Below are positions 15,590 through 28,300 of a DNA stretch of 64,000 nt, in pieces. This DNA is from Coriaria nepalensis (taxonomy: Eukaryota; Streptophyta; Magnoliopsida; Cucurbitales; Coriariaceae). The notes beneath the pieces were generated by a model. It was not told the DNA's origin, searched no databases, and saw nothing but the letters and a program-made list of their open reading frames with translations. Location: positions 568,001-632,000 of the forward strand of contig CP114481.1 in assembly GCA_027186245.1 (NCBI GenBank), given 5' to 3'. The position numbers and the translations under genes were made by a program. How positions within the stretch are numbered: the first letter of the stretch is position 1; every line of letters starts with the position of its first letter.

Positions 15590-16730
15590 TTGAATATATT
15601 GTTAGGCATAGTGCCCTGAAAGCATGAAATAAATATTGTTTTAATGAAATTATAAAAGTGATATTTTTCTATATAATTGTTGTGAATGTATTATTATCGA
15701 ATAATATGAATAAATATCAAAAAAAATCCAAATTCAATAATGTGACTATAATCTTATATTAGTACGAGAACATGAAGATATTAAAGTATGTAATCTTTAA
15801 TATAGTAGTTGCTAGTATTGTCCACTAGCATTATGAATGCGTGTAATCTAGATCCGGATCATTGATGTAGATAGACATCTTAGTGGAAGTGTTTTATATA
15901 ATTGGATTATATAGGACATGACTCGATATGAATTAATTATTTATTAAAATACCGTTTACCATACATAATTAAATTAATATCAATCGTGATCATATGCAGA
16001 TCAATTTGAATCTTGAGTAGTCATAAACTCTTGTTTATGTCAACTGGATTTTTTGATTCACTCGTCATAGTTTATTTAAAAATCAGGTTAAAGACTTTTT
16101 TTTTTTTATAGATTTATTGAGATAAGCGGCTAGGAACATGATTTACAAATATGGAATCCAAACTTTTTTCATAGAAGATTGTATATTGGTTCTCTTAAGG
16201 GTTAATTATGGAACTGAATGGTTTTGAGCTCAAATTTATAATCAAGTTATAAATTGACCGTTCACTAGTGAATTAATAGTACTTAAGGATAAGGGATAAT
16301 TAGAAAAGTAAAATTGTAATTTTGACCAGTTCTAATTATGAATCAATTTTTAGAGAATTGAATGCATGAAATGATTATATCAATGGACTACTAGATATTG
16401 CTCAGTAAATATGTTCTATAATTGCAAAAGTGCAATCTCATATTTTTAATGGAATAATATTATGATTAATAAATTAGATTTATTATATTAAAGAGTTTAA
16501 TTAATAATCTAATTTATTAGAGTTTAGAATTATATGTCTATGGTTCTCATGTCACCTTTATAAAACATTGTATATGGTAAGAATGTCAAATGCTGAAAAT
16601 AACTTATTCACAAGAAAATAATTTTTTGAGGCAAATTTATAATTATGAGATAATTAGTAGTAATTAATCAATTATAGAATTAATTAATTAAAAGATGTAT
16701 TTAAATGTCAAATTTGGAATTAATTAATTA
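15590..16730. mobile_element. LTR-like or retroelement non-coding sequence (tentative)
   Basis: AT-rich sequence without coding potential, starting near a TGTTAGGCATAGTGCCCTGA boundary that looks like an LTR start. It ends abruptly at 16731, where a copied Copia segment begins. No matching second LTR was found in the window, so this is a guess based on style and context. Confidence 0.3.
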
Positions 16731-16965
16731 ATTAGTGTAAATGGAGTATTAGTTTTATTCAAGTTAACTGGATAAGAAACTAGTTGGCTTTTAGCCTTGA
16801 TACATGTATCACATTCTACGTCCACAATCTGCAAACGAGAAAATAAAGATGGGAGTAGATGCTGGAGATAGCCAAATGATAGGTGCCTCAAGCGCCTATG
16901 TCAAAGCCAAATCTTCCGTTTGTGGCTACTGGTGTGATGGTGCATGGGCTGAAGTCATCCAAGTA
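16731..16965. repeat. 235-bp direct repeat, copy A
   Basis: Matches 18404-18638 in the same orientation over 235 bp with five differences by eye. On - it encodes part of the Copia pre-integrase zinc-finger region. It lies out of order relative to the Copia gene order, just beyond the integrase-RT linker. Confidence 0.9.
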
Positions 16966-18403
16966 ACCCGGCTGAGTTAAAGGTTTCGGGCTTGAAATTT
17001 AAAATAGCAGCCCATTCTTAATAGATTGGGCCATCTAGATTTTGGGCTCACCCCAAATCTATTTATAGCACGTAGTGTTTGAGTGAAAGTCGTGAGTGGC
17101 TTAGACAGACCTTAAGTAGATACATAATTTGCAATTGGGTACTTGGACTTTCTTTCTTCTTTATCTGGCCTATATTTGTTCGGTGGTTTCCCACAATTGT
17201 GTCTAAAAGGTAACACATACCCAGTAGAAGAATCCAAGAGTTGACTTGAGATTTAAGAGTACGTGTAGACCTCTTGCAATGTTTAAATTTTAATATTTCA
17301 TTTAAGATAAAAACTAAAGGAGAAAAGGGATGTAAATATATACATGTAGTAAGTTTCATTTTCATGAGATTAAGATTTCAAAGAGAAAGAACTTCTTTCT
17401 TTATACTGAAGATCATAAATGCTTATCAGCCTATAAAGTGTGTGTGACATTCTCATTCTCAAGAGGAGGAAGGTCTTCGGGTATTGAAAAGTGAGGGGAC
17501 TGAGGGTACTATGTATTTTCTAGTTCTTCATTTTCGACTTCTTCATTTCCAGGTTCTTCATTTCTCAATTCAACATGTACAATCTCTAGTGGTACCTCAT
17601 GCGGTTCAACCTCTCTATTTCCAGTTCCATGCTCACCCACGTGGGCCATCAACCAATTCAACTCTCCTACTTAAGTCTCCGCCTGAAGGGAAGAATTGAG
17701 TACCGGTGAGGATAAAAATTCTCAGACTCAAGAAACGTAACATCCATGGTGATATAGGTTTGGTTGGTAATGGGGTTATAGCATCGAAAGCCTTTTTATG
17801 TAAACCATATCCCAAAAATAAGCACCGAACGGCACATGGGTCCAATTTGGTACTTTGATTCTTGTGGAGGTGGACAAAAGCATCATACCCAAAAATTCTA
17901 TAAGGAAACATCAATATTGAAGGAAGGGATATATGAGTAGAGAGGATTTGTTAGGGAGTTTTATAGTGTAAAATTTTATATGGCATATGGTTAATTAAGT
18001 ACACGACAGTAGCCACAGCATCCCCCAATGGCAACTCGACACCATTGCTCCAAGGAGTAGAGCACGGGATGTTTCTAAAATATGCCGATTTTTCCTCTCA
18101 GCGATACCATTTTGTTGTGATATTTGAGAGCATGGGATCTCATGGATGAGGCCATGTTGTTGGAAATAGGAGTGAAATCTTTGGTTGATGAATTCGCCAT
18201 CATTATCAGAACGAATAATTTTTATCTTATAAGAGAATTGAGTTTGAACCATGGCATGAAATGCTTGAAAAATGGTGAAAACTTAGTCCTTAGTTTTTAG
18301 CTGATAGAGCCATGTCATTCAAGTACAATTGTCGACAAAAATTACAAACCAACTGTGACTAGAGGAAGTAGTTATCGGGGAGTATCCCCACACATCGGAG
18401 TGT

Positions 18404-18638
18404 ATTAGTGTAAATGGAGTATTAGTTTTATTCAAGTTAACTGGATAAGAAACTAGTTGGCTTTTAGCCTTGATACATGTATCACATTCTACGTCCACAT
18501 TATGCAAACGAGAAAATAAAGATGGGAGTAAATGCTGGAGATAACCAAATGATAGGTGCCTCAAGCGCCTATGTCAAAGCCAAATCTTCCGTTCGTGGCT
18601 ACTGGTGTGATGGTGCATGGGCTGAAGTCATCCAAGTA
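18404..18638. repeat. 235-bp direct repeat, copy B
   Basis: This copy sits in its natural place inside the Copia pre-integrase coding region. Its low-coordinate edge meets the HSDVWGYSP part of the integrase, and its high-coordinate edge meets the poly-C expansion at 18643. It is the likely donor of copy A. Confidence 0.9.
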
Positions 18639-18642
18639 GTAT

Positions 18643-18870
18643 ACCCCCCCCCCCCCCTCTCACCCTCTTAGTACCAAGCTGATAATCTCCTTGCTAAGAA
18701 CATCTTGAAGAAGACAAAAAGTATAGTATATCAATACAACACAGTTAAGCTCCTCCCCCCCCCCCCCCCCCTCTCTTAGTACCACGTTGATAATCTTCTT
18801 GCTAAGAACATCTTGAAGAAGAAAAAAAGTAGAGTATATCGGTACAACACAATTCACTATAGTAACTTGA
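18643..18870. repeat. Duplicated 115-bp segment with two poly-C tracts
   Basis: Two near-copies of a segment each begin with a run of 14-18 C followed by CTCT, then TTAGTACCA. On - both encode the LLQDVLSK stretch of the Copia pre-integrase region, and the C runs read as poly-Gly. An intact Copia protein has only a short Gly pair at this point, so this is a local duplication with homopolymer expansion. Confidence 0.8.
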
Positions 18871-19301
18871 CTCATAGACATCAACTTATCGGAGAGAGAT
18901 GGAACGAGAAGTGTGTGAGCTAAAGAGAGAGATGGAGATAGGGGCACAGTTTCAACCCCTGTGACTAGGTAAGTTGCCCCATTGGCATTGGCAATGCAAG
19001 TCCTTCTTGGCTGAGTTGTGTTGGAGAAATCATTTAGATCAAATGTTATATGATCCGTCGTTCCGGACTCGATAATCCAGGCACCATCATTCCGAGTAGT
19101 AGACCTGCAAAAAACTTGACCACAACTACCTTCATTTAGGGTTGAGGTAGAAGATTCAGCCACGGGAATAAGAGATAGTTGAGATTCAGCCATGGCCACC
19201 ATTGCTCGACCTAGGACATATTCAGTTGCAGGTGCTGAAAATGATCGTTTTTGTTGTGAGGGTCGACGGTGTCGAATATTCAAAATGTTCAGAAGGGTCA
19301 A

Positions 19302-20300
19302 CGGGTCTACAAGGCCAATGGCTCAACGGGTCTATGGGATCAATGGATCTACGGGGTTAATGGCTCTATGGGTCTACGGGTCGAAGGCTCTGAACGTTTG
19401 TTGCTTGTAGAGCAAATCTGCATATGTTTTTGTGTGCGTAGACCAGATCTTTTCTTCCATCACACATTAATCCGGCCAGTTCTGAAATTCAAATTTGAAT
19501 TTAAATCAAAGTTACCAAATTTAATTGACCGTTACAAATGAATGGATATTCATCCTATAGTATTTTCCAACAAATTATGTTATATTCATCCATGCCTGCC
19601 TTCGTGCGATTACAGTTTGTTTATATATCAGCCAAACAACTAATCGATAATTAACAGAATTGGTTAGCATTGTAAGGGTAACTTCTAACAGTCTGAGCAG
19701 CTAGTTGGGATCGGACATGTCGTCTCAACCACTTTTCCTTGCATCCGACATGTAGTGTTTGGGCTTTTTGCTGGTCGCTTGGCCGAACTCTATCATTTCC
19801 CACCTGATCAATACTAGCCTTCTCCTCAAGGTTTAACTGAGGAAAAGAATGCTGCAGGCTATGATGTCTTCTCACGAAGTCTCCTCGAGAGGTAAGCTAG
19901 ACCATTAGACCAAAACTTGACGAATCCACTAATTAAGATCATCAAGTGATGATAGTAATGGTTTATTTTCGGCTATGTGTTTCAAAATACTTTTTTTTTT
20001 TTTTTTTTTTTGTAACGGGCAAACATAATATTATGTCAATAAAATAAGTACGTGATTAGATTATCTTTTTATTTATTGAAAGAGAATCACTTATTAATAT
20101 GACTTTAACACTATTTTAAAAACACTTTAAAAGTCCAAATTACTTATCTCATCTCCCATAATAATCTTTGATGTATCTATCACAGGATTGTTGATCGAGT
20201 CAATGAACGTGTTGGCCCAGAAAAAGTTATTGGACTGGACATTTAGTTTTCTCATATATGAGGACTTCCCAAAAAGAAACCATGCGAACAACTAATCAAA
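19302..20300. other. Intergenic, GGGTC-type repeats and CRK copy 4 upstream
   Basis: 19259-19400 holds diverged GGGTCTACGGG-type tandem units related to those at 15.1 kb. A poly-T run of about 22 occurs near 19991. No gene is supported; the open frames are repeat-derived. The last 300 bp are presumably the old promoter of CRK copy 4. Confidence 0.5.
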
Positions 20301-23097
20301 ATGGCAAAGCATCCTTCTTCTATACAACTCCTCCCCTTCCTCTCTCTCCTTCTCCGACATGTCATCCTCCACCCCAACGCCCCACCCGACTTCCTCTACC
20401 ATTTCTGCATTAACAAAACCGGAAACTACACAACCGGTAGCACCTACAAACAAAACCTAACCCACCATCTCACCTCCATCATCACAAACTACAGCACCTC
20501 CAACACAAAAGGCTTCTACAATCTCTCTTATTTGGGAATTAACACCATTGCACTATGCCGCGGAGACCTCAACTCGGCAACATGTCTAGCATGTCTCAAC
20601 GACTCAATAAACCTCCTCCCGAGTCTTTTCCCTGATCGTAAAGAAGCGATTGGATGGTAGTACAATTGCATGTTACGTTACTCAAACCGGACAATATTCA
20701 AAGCAATGGAAACCCGGCCTGCTTTCTTCATTCAATGGGACAACGTTACGGACATAGCATATGATGTGTTTCAGAACGCACTTAGAGGTTTGTTGGATAG
20801 TTTAAGGAGTAAAACTGCTTTGCCTAGTTTGATCTCGGATCGTAAATACGCGGCAGGGAGTGTAACCCTAACGGCTCCAAGCTATAAGTCGATTTATGCA
20901 GTTACTCAGCGCACGCCTGATTTGTCCACAATCGAGTGTGAAAATTGTTTGAACGATATCTTGGGGATAATTCCAACTTGTTGTAGGAGTCAAGTGAAAA
21001 TGTCCACTCCTAGTTGTACTATGAGATATGCACTATACCAATTTTTTCTACATACAGCTGGCGACTTGGCACCTCCACCACCGCCACTGTCAGCTGGAGT
21101 TAATGGTGCTCCGCCACCAGCTGCCATAATCACGGATAGAGAAGGTACCAAGTTTAAATTATTAAAGTTAGCAATTAGGTATGATATTAATGTTAATGCA
21201 ATGACCACATGATTAAAAGTTAGAGACTTTGAAATGTCAAAAGTCAAAAGTAGGGGATGTTCATGTATTATCTTGTGTTTATAGTTTGAACTTTTACTAA
21301 CTTAACATCTCGTTATATATTGTAAACTTTGTAATTTACAATATATATGTTTTGTATTTTTCTTGCTAATTCAGGAAGGAAGAAAAACACTGTTCGAATC
21401 GCCATTGCTGTGACTTTGCCCACTGTTGGGATTTTGTTTGTAGTAATCTGCATTTGCGTTTATCTAAGAATCACCAAACTAAGGGAAGCACAAGTTGACG
21501 GTAAGTTACATGAACTTTCCTTTATTTTTCTTTGTTCTTCAAATTTGTAACTTTTTTTGTTAGTTAAAGTTAAAGAAATGAGAAAAAATTAAATAAATTA
21601 GCAAATTTTTCCTAATATTATCGATATTTATCTTATTACAAAAGTACCAAAAAGTTCCCTTAATAGCTTGAATTTTTACGTGATCGTACAGTTAATGCTC
21701 GTGAGATTTCAAACCAAGATCAATGCTTGCAATTCGACTTCGGCACTATTAAAACCGTTACGAATAAATTTTCAGATACAAATAAGCTCGGAGAAGGAGG
21801 ATTTGGAGCAGTTTATAAGGTAATCTAAGGTTGGCAATCTAGATTCTAGAGTTTAAGGTAATCGAAGTTGGGAACTTGTTGTAACTCCTTGCCTTGTGTA
21901 TGTATAAAACATAGGGCAAGCTCCCAAATGGCCAAGAAGTAGCAGTAAAAAGACTATGCACAAACTCGAGGCAAGGGGACAAAGAATTCAAGAACGAAGT
22001 CGTTTTACTCGCAAAACTCCAGCATCGGAATTTAATAATGCTCCTAGGTTTCTGTCTAGAGAAAGAGGAAAGACTTCTCATCTATGAGTTTGCCCCAAAC
22101 AATAGCCTCGATCACTTTCTCTTTGGTATTTCCATTTTTCCTTCTATTTGGTAATTGTTTATCTTATAATAGATATATATCTTCTAAACATAATCACAGT
22201 TATATATTCTCCTATGATTTTTTTTTTGTGAAGATTCAAGCATGCCCATTTGGATTGAAGAAGGCACTACAAAATCATTAAAAGTATTGCTCGAGGCCTT
22301 CTCTACCTTCATGAAGAATCCCAACTTAAAATTATTCATCGTGATACTAACATTTTGTCAGAGGAGGAGATGAATCCAAAAATTGCAGATTTTGGGATGG
22401 TAAGATTGTTTAAAGTTAATCAAACTCGAGCCGTTACAAAAAAAATTGTGGGGACTTAGTAAGTATTCCTAACAAACTACTAATTCTAATTACTAGACTA
22501 GATATTACAAACTCTTAGTATTATCTTGTTTTCTAGCCTTATATCTCAATTATTTTCACAAACGCAGTGGATATATATGGCTCTAGAATATGCTCGACAT
22601 GACAGATTCTCCGTAAAATCAAATGTCTTTAGTTTCGGAGTATTAGTTCTCGAGATTTTAACTGGTCTAAAAAACAACTCAATTGGACAAGGCCAAAATA
22701 TCTTCCATCTTCTTCCAACATACGCGAGTGAAAAAGAAATGCTAATAAGTATTATGATCAACATCTTTGTTTATTTTACATAACTACTTAATTACTAACT
22801 TGCATTATAATAAATTTGTAGGCGTGGAAAAATTGGAGAGAGGGCAAGGCTTCAAGTCTAATAGATCAAAGAATGAGGTGAAGAGGTTCAAGAGATGAAA
22901 TGATGAGATGCATTCACATAGGGTTACTGTGCATTCAAGAAAGTGTAGAGAAGAGACCAACCATGAATCAAGTTCTTATGCTAACTAGCGAGTCGCAATT
23001 GCTTCCCCAACCTTCTAAACCTGGATTATTCATGCATAGTACTAGCCATGAGGAATCGAGACAATTCAGAAATTGGCAGCAAATTGTCGGTAAATGA
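20301..23097 (+). pseudogene. CRK copy 4: chimeric receptor-kinase pseudogene
   Basis: One exon (20301-21144) holds both DUF26 domains without the intron found in copies 1-3. The TM exon is 21375-21500, then kinase exons 21692-21819, 21915-22125, about 22235-22458, 22568-22722 and 22822-23097. Lesions: TAG at 20658; Cys to Arg at 20910-20912 in the second DUF26 core; TGA at 22256 in place of the LDW Trp; a deletion in the catalytic loop (HRD-TN instead of HRD-LKSSN); a 2-bp TA gain giving a frameshift at 22570-22580; a GC donor at 22723; TGA at 22879. The kinase and TM exons are close to copy 3, while the ectodomain is much more distant. Confidence 0.85.
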
Positions 23098-23374
23098 TGT
23101 TACATTTAGCGAGTTTGATCCTCGCTAGCTAGAGTTCTTAAGAGGAAAGCATGTTAAGATATATGCTTTGAACACATCTATCTTATTAGGAATTATATTG
23201 GTAAATCTAAGATTACCAAAATGGTTCGAGAAGACAATTTTAATATGCTATGAGATATGCAATAATAAATAAATAAACAAAATTTCAAGTTCATCCCAAT
23301 ACATCTGGACTCACAGCCGTCAAAGTAGGTACATAAGAAAAAATAAATAAGAATTCCGGAGCCCGGGAAATATT

Positions 23375-24715
23375 TTAGGCAACAGGGGGGCGAAGAACAT
23401 GGTCGATCGAGATGTCGACACTTGTCGGAGGCATAAACTGCCACATGGAAACACCTGCAGGATACCCGGTAAAAGGTACAACCTTTCCATTAACATGAAC
23501 TTGGCCCGGGCCGGAATATGGAGGTAGAATTGTAGGAGGGGGGTGAGGGAAGAAGCTAGGATGAGTGGTACAACTACTTATGCCCTTCACTTGTTGTTCG
23601 AGCTTCTCTTTCTCAGCCTTTAGCCTCTGTTTCTCGTCCCGGAGCTCATTCTTCTCTACCTATATCATGATTAGGAAAACGAAAAATGGACCTCACATTG
23701 TTACTTTCTCGAATGATTTCAAAATAAAAAAGAAAACGATTACAAAAAAAGACCTTCAATTCATTTATCTTTCCCTGCAGGTTATCATTCGTCTCCTTCA
23801 GTTTTTGAGCTTCTTCCCGAAGATGAGTTATCATTAGGACGGCATCACTCAAGATGATCGACTTTTCCGTTTTCGCAGGTCGCTCGGGATCAATGACAGA
23901 ACTCAATTCCAAAAATCTTGAAAAAAATGAAGGCAAAAAAGAAATTATGAGAGAGTGAACAAAAAAATAGTGTGAGAGAAACAGAAGAGTAGAAAGAGCA
24001 TAAGACGGTGTGCCTGTCATTTAGTCTGTCACGGCGCATTTTCTCTCTACATGCTTTTGAACCGGATGCATTGCTTGATCCAGAACTCATGCTTCAATTA
24101 ACAGAGCAATGGAAGATATAGAAGAACCATAAACTTCAGGAAAAAAGGAAGATGATGGATTTCATAGGGAAATGGAAAGTGCTAGATTGATATACCAAAG
24201 AAAGAAAGCATAAAAAAATGCAGAATATGTAAGAAAAAAGCAAGGTATAATAATCATCATTTCCTTTTCTCTTTCAACCTATAACACTTTCAAGTGTACA
24301 AAATAAGTTTAGAGCATAAACCTTTTCCGGGACCCGATTTCCTTAAAACCATATGCATCCCCGATACAGTCATCGAACTCTGCACTGAAAATATTTTACA
24401 CACAAAATATATATATATATATATATATTATAAAAAATAATAATAAAACTAAAATCTAAGAGGAACAAGAAAATTAGCAAGCGATATTGGGAAATCGACA
24501 AATTTTATACAAATAATAAAAAATAAATAAATAAATAAAATAGAGGGAAAAAGAAAGAACCTAAGAGGAGGAGGGGCCAAAGAGTGAGAAGGCCAAGCGA
24601 AAGGAGGAATATCAGGAGGAGGAATATCAAATGAAGAAAGTTCACCGCCGCCACGTCCATGAACGTCGTCTATCGGCCCGTAATCGAATACCCAATTGGT
24701 ATTTTCCGACCTCAT
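23375..24715 (-). CDS. ILR3-like: bHLH transcription factor, clade IVc, ILR3/bHLH105-like
   Basis: Exons (in - order) 24715-24561, 24384-24322, 24091-24014, 23916-23754 and 23659-23375 join to 247 residues; Arabidopsis ILR3 is about 234. The N-terminus MRSENTNWVFDY resembles ILR3. The basic region is KACREKMRRDRLND, followed by helix 1 (FLELSSVIDP), loop and helix 2, then a leucine-zipper-like helix. The C-terminus, MWQFMPP and ending DHVLRPPVA, is the clade IVc signature. In Arabidopsis these factors heterodimerise to switch on iron-deficiency genes and are targeted through their C-terminus by the E3 ligase BTS. Here the Glu of the DNA-reading helix (CREK) is kept. Oddity: exon 3 ends AG followed by GC, not GT. 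The donor position is fixed by the conserved LNDR|F junction, so this is either a GC-AG intron or a sequence error. Confidence 0.9.
24012..24014 (-). other. Non-canonical GC splice donor in ILR3-like intron 3
   Basis: The exon ends with AATGACAG at 24014 and the intron begins GCACAC. No nearby GT keeps the conserved LNDRFLEL reading. GC-AG introns occur in about one percent of plant introns, usually as GCAAGT; GCACAC is a weak form. Confidence 0.6.
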
Positions 24716-25341
24716 CTCGAACCGGTCGCCGGAAATTCAGAAGCTCCGGCTGTTGATATGGGCTGCACGCGGTATCCGGCCTTTGATTAGTTCACGGAGA
24801 AAACAAAAAATTACAGGCAATGAATAAGAAACCGAAGCTAAAAGCTGGCGCTCATGCATGAACACGAAAAGTAAAAAAAAATGTTTTTTTTTTTTAATAT
24901 ATCATCAAACCACCACCACAAGAAAGTTAACAATTGCAGCCATCATTGATGACCAGCAACTATATCTGTTTATGGGCTCCAATTGTGGATTTATAATTTG
25001 GGCCTTTTAAAGCCCAAAATAGAGGCCTTCCTGATAAATGGGCCATGTCGACAGAGGATGTGTCCTAGAATCTCGTTCAACATTGTAACAAAATACAAAT
25101 TTATTCATATAGCAAAAGACAAACAAAAAAATGAAGGAAATCAGAACTCTAATCTCAGATAAAATGACATGGGATGAACTCCTTCGCGAAAGTTAAGAAT
25201 CTTGTCAAGTCAAAACACTAAATAAAACCTCATTTTACATGATACCAACCCCCACCCCCCCCCCCCCTCAACCTCTCTCATTTTACAAGAAAAAAAGAAG
25301 CTTTAAAATAAAACTTTAGGACAGAGAACAAGATAGAAACG
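24716..25341. other. Spacer between bHLH start and kinesin end
   Basis: Contains the 5' region of the bHLH gene and the kinesin 3' UTR, both on -. A run of about 16 C interrupted only by A lies near 25250-25268. No additional gene is seen. Confidence 0.5.
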
Positions 25342-28300
25342 TCAACCACAGCTCATCCGAGAATCAGAGGAACGTAATGATGTTTGGCGTCGAGGAATGC
25401 CGATCTCACAAGCATTGACTCTGGCTGCAAATCTAAGGGAGCATAGTGACTCGTTGACTGATGACGGGTCCGGGGAAATGTTGACAAACATTAAGGTCTT
25501 TGAGTCCCCTCCAAGACAAGGCTGTTATATATATGCATTGCAATTAACAAACCAAGGGTAAACCGCCACTTGAAAATCCTTTTTTACTCGAAATTATAGG
25601 GAGTATGTATTACCTGGAGAAGATATGTTAGCTTTGAGTTCCTAAAGGGAACATGATCCTCCTTCTTAGCCAAGGCAAATATTACGTCGCTCAAGGATGA
25701 TAAACTTTTGTTTATGGCCTAAAATTCCATTTCATATGAGTTGAATCTTAGAATGAACCTGAAAAATGATATTGTATGAATTTTACTTTTGAGATACTAT
25801 ACCTGTGTTTCCTTTAATCGGTCTCCTGTCGATCCACTCTTTGACAATCGCTCACTTCCGGCCAGATCAATGAGATTTAAAACCCCTTGAACTTGTTGTT
25901 CAGTGTTCTAGCAAAGTAAAAAAGACAACACTTCAGTGCCTGTTCAAGCTCATTTTTTTACCCCTTATATAAGATTTTCAATCAGAATACCGCAAGTAAA
26001 ATATAACATTAGATGAAACTTACCTCGTTTACCCCAGATATACGCAATGTAAATACAAAATGGCTTCTTGAAGATTGTTCATTCATCTGAGTTTTCCCTA
26101 CAGACCTGAGGTATCAAAAAGTAAGTTCTATATTAAATAAATCCACGAAATAATCACATTTCTACAAAGTTATGCACCTCACCTGCTTTGGGAAGCTTGC
26201 TGCAGCAGAGAAGAAATCTCTTTGATACTGCAAACATCTACGATGGTGAGGTCTGAAACATAAGTGTTTCCATTTGCATCGTGTTTAATTGTGTACTGCT
26301 TTCCAGGAACCCCATTTTCTGTCCGGGTTATCTCCATGCCACAAGGTCGATTGGCTGACAACAGATCCCGGATTGTCTCATTATATATCTCTAACATGGA
26401 AGCCTATTAATATGTTAAGAAGAATGGTTAAAAATTCAAATAGCACAAGTAAACGGATGAGTTTCATAATAAATAAGATATTATACCTGCATCTTGTATT
26501 TCCAACCATGGGCATGAAGGGACTGACTAGTTTCAAATATTTGCTGTAATGATCGTGGGATAAGACCTTTCTGCTCCTGGGCCTCTGGTCTGCCCATCAT
26601 AGTGTAAGTTTTTCCAGCTCCAGTTTGCCCGTAAGCGAAGATGCAAACCTGATAGAGCAAGAGTTCACTTAAAGGCTTATACAAGATAGTCTCCAAGAGA
26701 AAAAAAAAATTAAGAATACTAAGACATATGATAGACAAATAAATAATGGAATCACAATGAACTATGAAAGAATGCACTGATTTTGTATTTTATGATGAGT
26801 ACAGCCCTTGAGTTTGCATAAAGTTCACTCCTTACAAATTGCAAAAGTAAGAGGAGCAGAAGAAAGTAGTCACCTTATAGCCATCAAGTGCGCTTTGCAC
26901 TAGCTGTGATATTTCTACAAAGACGTCTTGTTGGGAAGCCTCATGGGTAAACACTTTGTCAAAGGTGAACGGAAATGTTTGCCCTGCTGGAAATGAAAGC
27001 ATGAATAATCAATTCACAATAAGGAAAATAAGAAAAGGACTCATTAAGTTGAGATCCCGTATGAAACTTAAGAAAACATTGCATCACGTAAAAGCCTCCT
27101 CACCACTTTGTATCACTTCAACACCCCGACCAAGTAATTCCAAGGAAGTAGGATAAGAAATAGCCTTGGCTTCTGCTCCAACACTATCATCTGGTAATAA
27201 GGGCCGCACTCGGCAGAACACACGTATATTCCCTTTTAGTTCCTGGAACGAAAAAAAAAAAAGATATGCCATTGAAGACTAGAAGACAGTTAAGAGTAGA
27301 AAGTGAACCAAAGAATGATACCAGAATGGTGTTGTGGAGTCTTTTTCTTAGCTTTTCTCCTTCAATTACTTGAAGCTCAGATTCTGCTAGCCGCTCTTGT
27401 AGTTCATGAACTTTTCTCTTCTTTTCTTCATACTCTGTCCTTGTTTCTAAAGCTGATAAATCAGCCATCTAAAAGGGAAAACAACGAGAATTTTAAAATA
27501 AAATAAAAAAAAGATAGAGGTATTCCAAAAAGAGTTTGTACAGAATAAGCACTACCTTAAGTTCCTCATTTGCAGCAGCTAGTTGGTGCTCTAGCATACA
27601 TATCTGGCTTCTTTGAGAAGAACAAACGTCCTGCAGGAAGAACCCACAAACTTAAAAGGCTTGCAAGCTCATATAGGTGAATGAGCAGACAATGAGTGTC
27701 ACAAACCTCCAAGGCATTTATTTTTGTAGACAAGCTATCCAACTCTGCACATGATCGGCCTGTACATTCCTGATATTTCACTATTTCAGCAGTTAAATCC
27801 TTCACCTGAGTGAATTTTCGATCACGATCGTCTCTAGCTTGTTGTAGTTCTCCTCGGAGGCATTTGAGTTCATTTTGTAAGGATTCTCTTTGTTTTACAG
27901 CCTCGCCTTGTGAGGCCTGAAAAGACAAAAAAACATACAAGGTTGAGATCCCTGTCTGGCCGAAACAAGAAAAGTTTATAAAATTAATGAACAAAACACT
28001 TACTTTTAAGGAAGTTAATTGGTCCTGTAATAATTTATTGTGACCCCGTAAAGTGCAGAGGTTCTCCACAATAGTCACTTTCTCCATCTCTACGCGTTTG
28101 AGTGATTCACTAGTTGTATCGAGTTCAGCTTGAAGTTTGCTGTTGTAGCTTTGTAGACTAATGTTGTACTCCTGTGCTCTCTTGTACAACTCCTCATTTG
28201 AGGCAACCTGAGTGTGTCAACAAAAGAAGAGCACAGATGTATCATTACAGCAGTTAACGGAACTTCCCTTATTATTAATTAGACAATATAGCAATTAAGC

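Larger units (their letters stand above)
17060..19301 (-). mobile_element. Ty1/Copia gag-pol fragment: protease, integrase, linker (decayed)
   Basis: In - orientation the order is as follows. Gag end and protease (19301-18900) carry the protease core, but ESGTTDH replaces the family DSGATDH, so the catalytic Asp is lost. The pre-integrase zinc region (CDTCIKAK) is next. Integrase starts at LIHSDVWG, continues with RSDNDGEF and ends at AERKNRHILE. A linker with a shifted KYPIANYVST follows at about 17150. Reverse transcriptase is missing at this end; RT/RNase H sequence of the same orientation lies at 12.9-14.06 kb, perhaps the same element split by nested insertions. Frameshifts and stops are frequent. 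Confidence 0.85.

Noticed and set aside
17484..17699. Open frame on + inside the Copia block
   Set aside because: The opposite strand carries the integrase-RT linker of the Copia element; the + frame is its shadow.
22440..22460. TAG at 22456-22458 in CRK copy 4 counted as a stop lesion
   Set aside because: The donor GTAAGT starts inside it, so after splicing the codon becomes TAT; it changes Phe to Tyr rather than stopping.
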